A stretch of DNA of 39,057 nucleotides, from contig CAJCIC010000068.1 in NCBI GenBank assembly GCA_903970185.1, forward strand, positions 1 to 39,057. The letters run 5' to 3'. Shown here piece by piece: positions 19,245 through 27,477 of this stretch (positions are counted from its first letter, which is position 1; each line of letters starts with the position of its first letter). This DNA comes from Gammaproteobacteria bacterium (GTDB lineage: Bacteria > Pseudomonadota > Gammaproteobacteria > Burkholderiales > Burkholderiaceae_D). A model generated the notes under the pieces. That model did not search any database. It was given only the letters and a program-made list of their open reading frames with translations, and was not told where the DNA came from. A program made the position numbers and the translations under genes.

Positions 19245-20039
19245 CTATTCGATCGCCGCGGCTTGCGGCTCTTTCTGGTTGAATCGTCCGATCATCTCGA
19301 CGGCAAAGGCAAGATAGGCTTGGGCACCCTTGCTGCTGCGGTCAAAGACCACGCCTGGCATGCCATAGCTTGGCGCTTCGGCAAGGCGGACGTTGCGCGG
19401 CACCACGGTCTTGAACACCTTGTCTGCGAAGTGCTCCTCGAGTTGCGCCGAGACCTGGTTGGCGAGCGTCGAGCGCGGATCGAACATGACACGCAAAAGA
19501 CCGATGATTTCGAGATCACCGTTGAGGTTGCGATGGACCTGCTTGATGGTATTGACGAGATCAGACAAGCCTTCGAGCGCGAAGTATTCGCATTGCATCG
19601 GGATGATCACGCCGTGCGCTGCGCAAAGTCCATTCAAGGTCAAAAGCGAGAGCGCCGGTGGGCAGTCGATGAGGATGAAGTCGTAGTCGTCGTGATGGGA
19701 TGAAAGCGCGTCCTTGAGGCGCCGTTCGCGCGCATCGAGTTCGACCAGTTCGATTTCGGCGCCGGCCAGTTCACGGTTCGAGGGCAAGACATCGTAGCGG
19801 CCGGTGCTTGAGCGTTGCAGTGCGGATGCAAGCGGTGCCAAACCCAGAAGCACCTGGTAGACCGACGCCTTCAGCGCGCGTTTATCAACGCCGCTGCCCA
19901 TGGTCGCGTTGCCCTGCGGGTCGAGATCGATCAAAAGCACGCGCTGGCCGGTGTCGGCAAGCGCCGCGGCGAGGTTGACCGTCGTCGTGGTTTTTCCAAC
20001 GCCGCCTTTTTGGTTGGCTATCGCAAAAATCTTAGGCAT
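19245..20039 (-). CDS. parA: Chromosome-partitioning ATPase ParA
   Basis: Deviant Walker-type ATPase that moves ParB-parS complexes along the nucleoid. 264 residues: MPKIFAIANQKGGVGKTTTT has the signature lysine K11 and P-loop lysine K16. Switch I is IDLDPQGNATMGSGVD and Walker B YDFILIDCPPALSLLTLNGL. It has no N-terminal HTH domain, so it is a chromosomal (type Ib/Soj-like) ParA. Its start overlaps the rsmG end by 8 bases, and parB follows 3 bases after its stop, giving a tightly coupled mnmG-rsmG-parA-parB operon. Confidence 0.97.
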   Translation of the reverse strand: MPKIFAIANQKGGVGKTTTTVNLAAALADTGQRVLLIDLDPQGNATMGSGVDKRALKASVYQVLLGLAPLASALQRSSTGRYDVLPSNRELAGAEIELVELDARERRLKDALSSHHDDYDFILIDCPPALSLLTLNGLCAAHGVIIPMQCEYFALEGLSDLVNTIKQVHRNLNGDLEIIGLLRVMFDPRSTLANQVSAQLEEHFADKVFKTVVPRNVRLAEAPSYGMPGVVFDRSSKGAQAYLAFAVEMIGRFNQKEPQAAAIE

Positions 20040-20739
20040 TGGCCCCTGCCGTTTCCGCCTCGCCTGAGTTTGTCGCGCGAGCGCGCCTTAAAACGACGGC
20101 GCAGCGCCTCGCGTCAAGTCCGGGCACCACGAGCGGCGTAACCGCACTGAGACGCCACGCGGGCGCAAGCGCGTCGAGTTCTTCCTTGGGCACGTGGCCT
20201 TTCATGGCAATCAGGGTGCCATCGGCGCAGAGCGCGCGCTCGGCAAGAAGCGCAGCATCTGCGACCGATGCGAAGGCCCGACACACTGCAAGATCATACG
20301 GTTTCGCAAAAGTGAGTGCTTGCATTCGGCCATTGATGGGATGACAGTTGCTAAGCTTGAGGGCGCCTTTGGCCTGAATCTGGAAGGCGGTCTTTTTTTG
20401 CACCGAGTCCAACAGCGCCACCTCGAGCTCAGGCAGCATCAGGGCCAGGGGAATGCCGGGCAATCCTGCGCCCGAACCGATGTCGATCAGCCGCTTCGGT
20501 GCGAGCGCCGCGATCAGGGGCAGGATCGACAGACTGTCAAGAAGATGCACGGTGACCATCTGCAGCGGATCGCGCACGGCCGTCAGGTTGAACGACGCGC
20601 CCCACTGTGCCAGCAGGTCAAGGTAGACCATGAAACGCTCGAGCTGGCGGGCAGAGAGATCAATGCCCAATTCGGCCGCGCCGGCTGTCAGGCGTTGGCG
20701 TGCGGCGGCTCGATTTGCATCGGTTGCGGCGACGCCCAA
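20032..20739 (-). CDS. rsmG: 16S rRNA (guanine527-N7) methyltransferase
   Basis: RsmG (GidB) methylates G527 of 16S rRNA using SAM. 235 residues. SAM-binding motif I LIDIGSGAGLPGIPLALMLP; motif LLDSVQKKTAFQIQAKGALK; the AVCRAFASVADAALLAERAL block. The only start that gives a full N-terminus is TTG 20739, directly after the mnmG stop TAA. AAGGAGG, inside the last mnmG codons, stands at a good distance (about 8 bases) from it, which supports this rare start and suggests translational coupling. The C-terminal tail (RARATNSGEAETAGANA) extends past the conserved fold and overlaps the start of parA. Confidence 0.95.
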   Translation of the reverse strand: MGVAATDANRAAARQRLTAGAAELGIDLSARQLERFMVYLDLLAQWGASFNLTAVRDPLQMVTVHLLDSLSILPLIAALAPKRLIDIGSGAGLPGIPLALMLPELEVALLDSVQKKTAFQIQAKGALKLSNCHPINGRMQALTFAKPYDLAVCRAFASVADAALLAERALCADGTLIAMKGHVPKEELDALAPAWRLSAVTPLVVPGLDARRCAVVLRRARATNSGEAETAGANA

Positions 20740-22665
20740 TTACGCCGCCTCCTTGCGACGCAAGGTCCGCGAGCCCTTTTTCAGGTGCACGAGCAGCAGC
20801 GATATCGTCGCGGGCGTGACGCCAGCAATACGGGAAGCCTGTCCGAGCGTCTCCGGCCGTTGCGCGGCGAGCTTTTGCCGCGCCTCGATCGACAGGCCGC
20901 GCACGTCTTCATAGCGCATGCCTGGCGGAATCGGCAGCGACTCGTAATGGCGCTGGCGCTCGACTTCGTGCGCCTGGCGCGCAATGTAGCCGGCGTATTT
21001 GGCCTGGATTTCGACCTGTTCTGCGGCCTGGGCAGACAGCGGCTGCAACGGCGGCGAGATTCCCGCAAGCCCCGCAGCATGCAGCAGCCCGGCGTAGCCG
21101 ACTTCCGGACGCTTGAGCAAATCGAGCAGGGAATGCTCATGGCCCAAGGTCACGCCAAGCGCAGCCTCCGCCGCGGCGCTCTCCACACCCGGATGCATCC
21201 AGGTGGTCGCGAGCCGCGATGTTTCACGTGAAACATCGTCGCGCTTCTGCTCGAAGGCGGCAAAGCGCCGGTCGTCGACAGCGCCAATGGCATGGCCGAT
21301 TGCGGTCAAGCGCCAGTCTGCGTTGTCTTCGCGAAGCGACAGCCGGTACTCGGCGCGGCTGGTGAACATGCGGTAGGGTTCGAGCACGCCAAGTGTCACC
21401 AGGTCGTCGACCAGGACGCCCAGGTAGGCTTCGTTGCGGGCGAAGACCACCGGCGCTTCGCCCTTGACGCGCCGGGCCGCATTGATGCCGGCGATGAGAC
21501 CCTGGGCTGCGGCCTCTTCGTAGCCGGTGGTGCCATTGATCTGTCCCGCGAAAAACAACCCCGAGATCTGCCGCGTCTCGAGCGTCCGATGCAGCGCGCG
21601 GGGATCGAAATAGTCATATTCGATGGCGTAGCCCGGACGCAGGATGTGCGCCGACTCGAGTCCGGCGATGCTCCTCACGAGGGCCAGCTGGGTATCGAAG
21701 GGCAGGCTGGTCGAGATGCCATTGGGGTAGTACTCGTGCGTGCTCAATCCCTCGGGCTCAAGGAAGATCTGGTGGGAGTTCTTGCCTGCGAAGCGGTGGA
21801 TTTTGTCCTCGATGCTCGGGCAGTAGCGCGGGCCGACGCCTTCGATGACGCCGGTATACATGGGCGAGCGATCCAGTGACGCGCGAATGATGTCGTGGCT
21901 CTTTTCGTTGGTCTGGGTGATCCAGCAGGGCAGCTGCTCGGGGTGCTGTTGCGCGCTGCCCATGTAGGAAAACACCGGAACCGGATCACTGTCCCCGTCT
22001 TGACGCTGCGTGCGCGAGAAATCAATCGTGCGCCCGTCGATGCGTGGTGGGGTGCCGGTCTTCAAGCGCCCGCGCGGCAGGTTCAATTCGGCCAGCCGCG
22101 CGGCGAGCGAAATCGACGGCGCGTCACCGGCTCGGCCGCCGGCATAGGAATCAAGACCGACATGAATCTTGCCGTTAAGAAAAGTCCCCGCCGTCAGGAT
22201 CACCGCACGGCTCCTGAATTTGAGGCCGATCTGGGTCACGGCGCCGACCACGTGCGCGCCGTCGCCGTCGCCTTCAAGGATCAGGTCATCGACCGCCTGC
22301 TGGAAGAGCCACAGGTTCGGCTGGTTTTCCAGCCGTCGCCTGATCGCGGCGCGATACAGGACCCGGTCGGCTTGCGCCCGCGTGGCCCTGACCGCCGGCC
22401 CCTTGCTCGAATTGAGGATGCGAAACTGGATGCCGGCTTCGTCGGTGGCAAGCGCCATGGCGCCGCCCAGGGCATCGATTTCCTTGACCAGATGACCCTT
22501 GCCGATGCCGCCGATGGACGGATTGCACGACATCTGGCCGAGCGTCTCGATGCTGTGCGTCAACATCAGCGTCTTGCAGCCCATGCGCGAGGCGGCAAGC
22601 GCAGCCTCGGTGCCGGCGTGACCACCACCGACAACCAGCACGTCAAATTGATCCGGGAAATTCAT
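20740..22665 (-). CDS. mnmG: tRNA uridine-5-carboxymethylaminomethyl modification enzyme MnmG (GidA)
   Basis: FAD-dependent partner of MnmE that modifies wobble U34 of certain tRNAs. 641 residues, normal length. N-terminal FAD motif [19 protein letters not shown]; signature [42 protein letters not shown] with the catalytic Cys-equivalent region; second signature [24 protein letters not shown]-terminal helical domain that binds MnmE. The residues DVSRET (about 477-482) are encoded by the parS palindrome at 21220-21235, a known type of parS placement inside coding DNA. First gene of the leftward par operon. Confidence 0.97.
   Translation of the reverse strand: MNFPDQFDVLVVGGGHAGTEAALAASRMGCKTLMLTHSIETLGQMSCNPSIGGIGKGHLVKEIDALGGAMALATDEAGIQFRILNSSKGPAVRATRAQADRVLYRAAIRRRLENQPNLWLFQQAVDDLILEGDGDGAHVVGAVTQIGLKFRSRAVILTAGTFLNGKIHVGLDSYAGGRAGDAPSISLAARLAELNLPRGRLKTGTPPRIDGRTIDFSRTQRQDGDSDPVPVFSYMGSAQQHPEQLPCWITQTNEKSHDIIRASLDRSPMYTGVIEGVGPRYCPSIEDKIHRFAGKNSHQIFLEPEGLSTHEYYPNGISTSLPFDTQLALVRSIAGLESAHILRPGYAIEYDYFDPRALHRTLETRQISGLFFAGQINGTTGYEEAAAQGLIAGINAARRVKGEAPVVFARNEAYLGVLVDDLVTLGVLEPYRMFTSRAEYRLSLREDNADWRLTAIGHAIGAVDDRRFAAFEQKRDDVSRETSRLATTWMHPGVESAAAEAALGVTLGHEHSLLDLLKRPEVGYAGLLHAAGLAGISPPLQPLSAQAAEQVEIQAKYAGYIARQAHEVERQRHYESLPIPPGMRYEDVRGLSIEARQKLAAQRPETLGQASRIAGVTPATISLLLVHLKKGSRTLRRKEAA
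21220..21235. other. parS site inside mnmG
   Basis: TGTTTCACGTGAAACA is an exact match to the canonical chromosomal parS 16-mer. The palindrome extends by three bases on each side (21217-21238). It lies about 2 kb upstream of parB in the same operon and is the expected loading site of the ParB made here. Confidence 0.95.
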
Positions 22666-22720
22666 GTGCGCGACAAAATGGGCCGTGCGCGCAGTCTATG
22701 CGGCGAGGGCGAGGGGCTCG

Positions 22721-22750
22721 ATTATGAACCAATCGACTGCCGCCATCCAG
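22721..22750 (-). promoter_or_regulatory. Possible promoter of the mnmG-rsmG-parAB operon
   Basis: On the minus strand a -10-like CATAAT (22726-22721, five of six consensus positions) is preceded at 17 bases by TGGATG, a weak -35. It is about 55 bases before the mnmG ATG and about 25 bases downstream of the upstream parS. The -10 is reasonable and the -35 poor. Confidence 0.4.
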
Positions 22751-22774
22751 TTCTGGCGGCCGATCTGGGGTCAT

Positions 22775-22790
22775 TGTTCCACGTGGAACA
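22775..22790. other. Second parS-type site upstream of mnmG
   Basis: TGTTCCACGTGGAACA is a perfect palindrome differing from the canonical parS symmetrically at one position per arm (T to C and A to G). Such CC/GG variants occur among natural parS sites. It lies 110 bases before mnmG, next to its likely promoter, so ParB bound here could influence its own operon. Confidence 0.85.
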
Positions 22791-22859
22791 ACACGTTCCT
22801 TAACGACGGCCCGACTTGGGGGCTCGCCCGCGCTTGCCATCGCCCGCGCAGGGCTACCC

Positions 22860-23813
22860 TTACGGCGCCGTGCTCCTCGCGGCGCTTCGCTTGCCGAAGA
22901 AGGCGCGCACTTCGCCCACCACACCGCGGCGAAACGCCATCACGCAAATCACGAAGATGACGCCGATGATCACCGAAACCCAGGCGCCGACCCGATCGGA
23001 GAGGTACTGCTGCAGGGTGACCACGACCCCGGCACCCACCACCGGCCCGAAAAATGTGCCGGCACCCCCCAGCAGTGTCATGAGGATGACCTGCCCGGAC
23101 GTGCCCTGTTCGACGTCGGTAAGCGTGGCAAAGCCAAGCGACAAGGCCTTGAGCGATCCGGCCAGTGCAGACATGCCCGCAGACAGGATGAAAGCCGTCA
23201 GTTTGTAGCGCTCGACGCGATAGCCAAGCGAAATCGCACGCGGCTCGTTTTCCCGGATGGCCTTTAACACCTGGCCGTAAGGCGAATGCACCACCCGTGC
23301 GATGAACAGCATCACAGCCACCAAAAGAGCAAGAACGAGATAGTAAAAGACCAGGTCCGACTGGATCGGAATGACGCCAAAGAGCGACTCGCGGGCGATC
23401 CCCTGGATACCGTTCTCGCCACCGGTGAAAGGCGCTTCGACGCACACGAAGTAGACGAGCTGGGCCAGGGCGAGGGTGATCATTGCGAAGTAGATGCCTT
23501 CGCGCCTGATCGCGATCGCGCCGATCACGGCGCCCAGGACGACACCCAGCAGGATGCCGGCAAGAATGGCAAGTCCGGGCCCGACGCCATGGGCTGTGAT
23601 CAGCCACCCGGTCAGATAGGCGGCCGAGCCGAAATAGGCGGCGTGGCCAAACGACAGCATCTTGCTAAAGCCCAGAATCAGATTGAAGGCGCAGGCAAAA
23701 ATCGCAAAGCACATGAGCTGCATGCCAAACACCGGATAGAGCCCCAGATACGGAGCGGCTACGGCCAAAACCAGCGCAGCGGCATAAAAGACGAAAGTCG
23801 CGCGCATCGTCAT
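22860..23813 (-). CDS. livM: Branched-chain amino acid-type ABC transporter permease LivM
   Basis: 317 residues from ATG 23813, overlapping the livH stop by ATGA; a longer open frame upstream is a shadow of livH. About nine to ten membrane segments. The LivM-type motifs are present: FGHAAYFGSAAYLTGWL early, GIYFAMITLALAQLVYFVCV in the middle, and the cytoplasmic EAA-like loop RENEPRAISLGYRVERYKLT AFILSAGMSALAGSLKAL. The C-terminus is TLLGGAGTFFGPVVGAGVVV followed by a basic tail. Together with LivH it forms the transmembrane pore. Last gene of the adh-livG-livF-SBP-livH-livM run. Confidence 0.94.
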   Translation of the reverse strand: MTMRATFVFYAAALVLAVAAPYLGLYPVFGMQLMCFAIFACAFNLILGFSKMLSFGHAAYFGSAAYLTGWLITAHGVGPGLAILAGILLGVVLGAVIGAIAIRREGIYFAMITLALAQLVYFVCVEAPFTGGENGIQGIARESLFGVIPIQSDLVFYYLVLALLVAVMLFIARVVHSPYGQVLKAIRENEPRAISLGYRVERYKLTAFILSAGMSALAGSLKALSLGFATLTDVEQGTSGQVILMTLLGGAGTFFGPVVGAGVVVTLQQYLSDRVGAWVSVIIGVIFVICVMAFRRGVVGEVRAFFGKRSAARSTAP

Positions 23814-24691
23814 TCCCTGCCGAAAAGGCCGGCCGGGCGCCAGATCAAGACCACGGCCATGATGATGAAGACAACGATGTTGGAAGCCTCCGGATAGACC
23901 ACCTTGGTCAGGCCCTCGATCATGCCAAGCGTCAGCCCCGAGACGATCGCGCCAAAAATCGAACCCATGCCGCCGATCACCACCACGGCAAACACGACGA
24001 TCACAATCGACGATCCCATCAGAGGCGCGACCTGGATCACCGGCGCCGCAAGCACCCCGGCAAAGGCCGCCAGCGCGACGCCCGCGCCATAGGTCAGCAT
24101 GACCATCATCGGCACGTTGATGCCAAACGCTTGCACCAGGCGGACGTTTTCCGTCCCGGCGCGAAGCGTCGCACCAAGGCGCGTGCGCTCGATCACGAAC
24201 CAGGTTCCAAAACAGACGACAAGCGATGCCAGGATGACCCAGGCCCGATAAATCGGCAGCACCATGAAGCCGAGGTTGAATGCGCCTTGCAAGGCCTCTG
24301 GCACCGGGAAGGAATTGCCCGACGAGCCAAAGCGGTCGCGCATCACGCCTTCGGCGATCAGGGCGACGCCAAACGTCAGCAGCAGCCCATAGAGCGGATC
24401 GAGGCGATAGATGTGCTGCAACAGCAGCCGCTCCATGATGAGGCCGAGAACACCCACGGCGAGCGGCGCCAAAAGCAGCAGCCACCAGTAGCTGATGCCA
24501 AACGACGTCAGACCGACGTAGGCGGCAAAGGCGCCCAGCATGTAGAACGCGCCATGGGCGAAATTGACCACGCGCAAAAGCCCGAAGATGACGGCAAGGC
24601 CAAGACTCAGGAGCGCGTAGAACGAGCCGTTGACAAGGCCCAGCATCAGCTGGCCTAGGATCGCCGGAAGCGGATATCCGAATACCGTCAT
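23810..24691 (-). CDS. livH: Branched-chain amino acid-type ABC transporter permease LivH
   Basis: 293 residues, about eight membrane segments. The opening LGLVNGSFYALLSLGLAVIF GLLRVVNFAHGAFYMLGAF is the LivH hallmark. The loop RTRLGATLRAGTENVRLVQA FGINV contacts the ATPases. The C-terminal VIGGMGSIFGAIVSGLTLGM and RPAGLFGRE ending are typical. It starts 70 bases after the binding-protein stop, a gap that contains a hairpin, and its stop overlaps the livM start. Confidence 0.94.
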   Translation of the reverse strand: MTVFGYPLPAILGQLMLGLVNGSFYALLSLGLAVIFGLLRVVNFAHGAFYMLGAFAAYVGLTSFGISYWWLLLLAPLAVGVLGLIMERLLLQHIYRLDPLYGLLLTFGVALIAEGVMRDRFGSSGNSFPVPEALQGAFNLGFMVLPIYRAWVILASLVVCFGTWFVIERTRLGATLRAGTENVRLVQAFGINVPMMVMLTYGAGVALAAFAGVLAAPVIQVAPLMGSSIVIVVFAVVVIGGMGSIFGAIVSGLTLGMIEGLTKVVYPEASNIVVFIIMAVVLIWRPAGLFGRE

Positions 24692-24728
24692 GGGTTGGCC
24701 GTTACCGAGTCGATGGCGAGAGGAGAGT

Positions 24729-24752
24729 GGGGACCGGCACCTGCCGATCCCC
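24729..24752 (-). promoter_or_regulatory. Hairpin between the binding-protein gene and livH
   Basis: The minus strand can fold GGGGAtCGGC-aggt-GCCGgTCCCC, a ten-pair stem with one T-G wobble. No T-tract follows, so it is not an ordinary terminator. Such hairpins after binding-protein genes commonly stabilise the upstream mRNA so that the periplasmic protein is made in excess over the permeases; that role is inferred here. Confidence 0.5.
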
Positions 24753-24761
24753 GGGGCGAGC

Positions 24762-25967
24762 CTACTTCTTGACGAGCGGGCAGGTCGAGTCCGACAAGGG
24801 CCCGAAGGCTTCTTCGCCGGACATGGTCTTGATGATCTTGTAATAGTCCCAGGGATACTTCGATTCCTCGGGCGCCTTGACCTGCATCACGTACATGTCG
24901 TGGACCATCAGACCATCCGCGCGAATGACGCCGTTCTTGGCAAACATGTCGTTGATCTTGGCGCGCTTGAGTTCCGCCATGACCTTGTCCGGATCGGTCG
25001 AGCCTACCGCCTTGACGGCCTTCAGATAGGTCAGTGTCGCCGAATAGAATCCGGCCTGGTTCATGGTCGGCTCGCGCTTCATTTTCTCGAAGAAGCGTTT
25101 GCCAAATGCCCGCGTCTCCTCGTTTGCGTCCCAGTACCAGCCGGTGGTGAGGATCAGTCCCTGCGCGGTCTTCAGGCCAAGGCTGTGAATATCGCTGATA
25201 AACGCAAGGAGTGCCGCCGGCTTCATGGTCTTGGTGATGCCGAATTCATTGGCCGCCTTGAGCGAGTTGCTGAAGTCGTTACCCGCATTGGACAGCCCGA
25301 TGACCTGTGCACCACTGCCTTGCGCCTGCAACAGGAACGACGAAAAGTCCGACGCGCCAAGGGGCACGCGCACCGCGCCCACCACCTTGCCGCCGTTGGC
25401 CGTGACCACCTTGGTGGCCGCCTCCTGCAGCTGGGTGCCAAAGGCATAGTCGGCCGTGAGAAAAAACCAGGTCTTGCCGCCACCTTTGACAATCGAGCTC
25501 GCCGTGCCATTGGCAAGCGCTGTCGTGTCGTAGGCATAGTGGACCGAATAGGGCGTGCAATCGGCGTTGGTCAAGGACGCGCCAGCAGCGCCGATATTCA
25601 TGTAGGGCACATGCTTGGCTGCGGCAACCTTGGCCATGGCGATGCCCACACCGGTATTGGAGCCGCCAAGCAGCATGGTCAGTCCGTTCTGGTCGGCCCA
25701 CTCGCGAAACTTCGACGCGCCAAGATCGGGCTTGTTCTGGTGGTCGGCGGAGAGCACGACAATTTTCTTGCCAAGCACGGTGCCGCCGAAATCACTGACC
25801 GCCATGTTGATGGCTTCAATGCCGCCCTGGCCGATGACGTCCGCATACACGCCAGAGAGGTCGTCGATATCGCCGATCACCACCTGGTTCGGATCGGCGG
25901 CATGAGCGCTGCCCATCGCCAGTGCAAAGGCCGCGCCAAGCGCGGTTGCGATTCCCTTGAGTTTCAT
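24762..25967 (-). CDS. Periplasmic substrate-binding protein of a Liv-type ABC transporter
   Basis: 401 residues with a clear signal peptide: MKLKGIATALGAAFALAMGS AHA, with cleavage after AHA. The mature protein has the type 1 periplasmic fold of the Leu/Ile/Val-binding family: VVIGDIDDLSGVYADVIGQG, AINMAVSDFGGTVLGKKIVV, GGSNTGVGIAMAKVAAAKHV, TADYAFGTQLQEAATKVVTA NGG. The subtype with GVYAD..GQGG and a C-terminal PWDYYKIIKTM is often found for substrates other than plain Leu/Ile/Val, so the ligand is open. AGGAGACAGGT just upstream of ATG 25967 is a strong ribosome binding site. It is unusual in lying between the ATPase and permease genes. Confidence 0.93.
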   Translation of the reverse strand: MKLKGIATALGAAFALAMGSAHAADPNQVVIGDIDDLSGVYADVIGQGGIEAINMAVSDFGGTVLGKKIVVLSADHQNKPDLGASKFREWADQNGLTMLLGGSNTGVGIAMAKVAAAKHVPYMNIGAAGASLTNADCTPYSVHYAYDTTALANGTASSIVKGGGKTWFFLTADYAFGTQLQEAATKVVTANGGKVVGAVRVPLGASDFSSFLLQAQGSGAQVIGLSNAGNDFSNSLKAANEFGITKTMKPAALLAFISDIHSLGLKTAQGLILTTGWYWDANEETRAFGKRFFEKMKREPTMNQAGFYSATLTYLKAVKAVGSTDPDKVMAELKRAKINDMFAKNGVIRADGLMVHDMYVMQVKAPEESKYPWDYYKIIKTMSGEEAFGPLSDSTCPLVKK

Positions 25968-25990
25968 ACCTGTCTCCTCATAATTAACGG

Positions 25991-26698
25991 CTATACACCC
26001 AGAAATTCGTTGAGCATGGACATCTTTTCTTCCAGTTGCGACTGGTCAAAGCGCTCGACGATGCGTCCATGCTCCATGACATAGAAGCGGTCGGCCAGGG
26101 GCGCAGCGAAGCGGAAGTTCTGCTCGACTAACACCACGGTAAATCCCCTGGCCTTGAGCGCACGGATCACCTCGGCCAGCTTTTGCACGATCACGGGCGC
26201 CAAGCCCTCGGAAATTTCGTCGAGCAGGAGCAGCGTGGCGCCGGTGCGCAAAATGCGCGCGACGGCGAGCATCTGCTGCTCTCCGCCCGAGAGCCGCGTA
26301 CCCGGGCTGTGTGCGCGCTCCTTCAGATTGGGGAACATGACATACAACTCGTCAACGCTAAAGGCCTTGTCGCCGCCCTTCAAGCGCGGTGGCAGCATCA
26401 GGTTTTCTTCGGCCGAGAGCGACGAGAAAATGCCGCGCTCTTCAGGACAGTAGCCAATCCCCAGGCGCGCGATGCGGTGCGTTGGCAAGCGTGTGGTTTC
26501 AACGCCATGCACTGCGACCGAGCCACTGCGCTTGCCGGTCAGACCCATGATGGCGCGAAGCGTGGTCGTCCTGCCCGCGCCGTTGCGGCCAAGGAGCGTG
26601 ACGACTTCTCCGGCGTTGACGGTGAAATCGACGCCGTGCAGGATGTGCGACTCGCCATACCAGGCCTGAAGGTTGGCAATGTTGAGAATCTCGGTCAA
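25991..26698 (-). CDS. livF: Liv-type ABC transporter ATPase LivF
   Basis: 235 residues. The signature LSGGEQQMLAVARIL and Walker B ATLLLLDEISEGLAPVIVQK are intact; Q-loop and H-loop-like positions are visible, with the H-loop reading LVEQNFRFA (Gln-Asn instead of His, normal for LivF). The Walker A reads GRNGAGRTTT: the lysine is Arg (codon AGG), which would usually cripple ATP binding. The start is TTG 26698, overlapping the livG stop (TTGA). With LivG it should form the ATPase pair of the transporter. Confidence 0.92.
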   Translation of the reverse strand: MTEILNIANLQAWYGESHILHGVDFTVNAGEVVTLLGRNGAGRTTTLRAIMGLTGKRSGSVAVHGVETTRLPTHRIARLGIGYCPEERGIFSSLSAEENLMLPPRLKGGDKAFSVDELYVMFPNLKERAHSPGTRLSGGEQQMLAVARILRTGATLLLLDEISEGLAPVIVQKLAEVIRALKARGFTVVLVEQNFRFAAPLADRFYVMEHGRIVERFDQSQLEEKMSMLNEFLGV

Positions 26699-27477
26699 TG
26701 CGTGCCCCCAAGGGCGCCATCGGTGGTGCCCATGTAGGCCTCGACGACCTGGGGATTGCGCGATACCTCGGCGTAGGGACCTTCGGCAATGACGCTGCCG
26801 CGTTGCAAAACCGAGATGGTGTCGGCAATCAACGAGACGACTTTCATGTTGTGCTCGACCATCAGCACCGTACGATTGGCCGAAAGCTTCTTGATGAGGT
26901 TGGTGACCCGTGACACGTCTTCGTGTCCCATGCCCTGCGTCGGCTCGTCCAAAAGCATCAGTTCCGGCTCGAGCGCAAGGGTGGTGGCAAGTTCGAGCGC
27001 GCGCTTGCGGCCGTAGGACAGGTCGGCGGTTTCGGCTTTGGCAAACTCTTCAAGGCCGACTTCAGCCAGAAGCTGCATGGCGCGGTCATTGAGGCGGTTC
27101 AGGCTTTTTTCCGAACGCCAGAAATAAAACGACGTGCCCAGGCTGCGCTGCAGGGCGACGCGTACATTCTCGAGCACCGACAGGTGTGGAAACACGGCGG
27201 AAATCTGGAACGAGCGCACCACGCCACGCCTTGCCGTCTGCGCCGGGCCTTCGCTCGTGATGTCCTCGCCGCAGTAAAGGATGGTGCCAGAAGTCGGCGG
27301 CAGGAATTTCGTCAAGAGGTTAAAGAAGGTCGTCTTGCCCGCACCGTTGGGGCCAATCAGGGCATGGATCTGTCCGCGCCTGACCTTGAGCGAGACCTTG
27401 TTCACCGCAACGAAGCCCTTGAACTCCTTGGCAAGCTCGCGTGTCTCAAGAACGACATCGGTGCCCGATGCGCTCAT
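26695..27477 (-). CDS. livG: Liv-type ABC transporter ATPase LivG
   Basis: 260 residues. Intact Walker A LIGPNGAGKTTFFNLLTKFL, LivG-type signature LSYGRKRALELATTLALEPE, Walker B LMLLDEPTQGMGHEDVSRVT and H-loop LMVEHNMKVV. Q-loop is in RRGVVRSFQISAVFPHLSVL ENV. ATG 27477 overlaps the alcohol dehydrogenase stop (ATGA), and its own stop overlaps the livF start, so translation of the three genes is likely coupled. Because its Walker A is complete it may supply most of the ATP-binding capacity of the LivGF pair. Confidence 0.94.
   Translation of the reverse strand: MSASGTDVVLETRELAKEFKGFVAVNKVSLKVRRGQIHALIGPNGAGKTTFFNLLTKFLPPTSGTILYCGEDITSEGPAQTARRGVVRSFQISAVFPHLSVLENVRVALQRSLGTSFYFWRSEKSLNRLNDRAMQLLAEVGLEEFAKAETADLSYGRKRALELATTLALEPELMLLDEPTQGMGHEDVSRVTNLIKKLSANRTVLMVEHNMKVVSLIADTISVLQRGSVIAEGPYAEVSRNPQVVEAYMGTTDGALGGTH

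Noticed and set aside
23811-24485. N-terminal extension of the livM frame
   Set aside because: It overlaps livH in another frame and is Arg/Trp-rich shadow sequence. The ATGA junction at 23810-23813 fixes the start.
24630-26084. Long rightward open frame (484 codons) antisense to the Liv binding protein
   Set aside because: It mirrors the binding-protein gene, is rich in His and Arg with no family features, and has no ribosome binding site. High GC makes long antisense frames common here.
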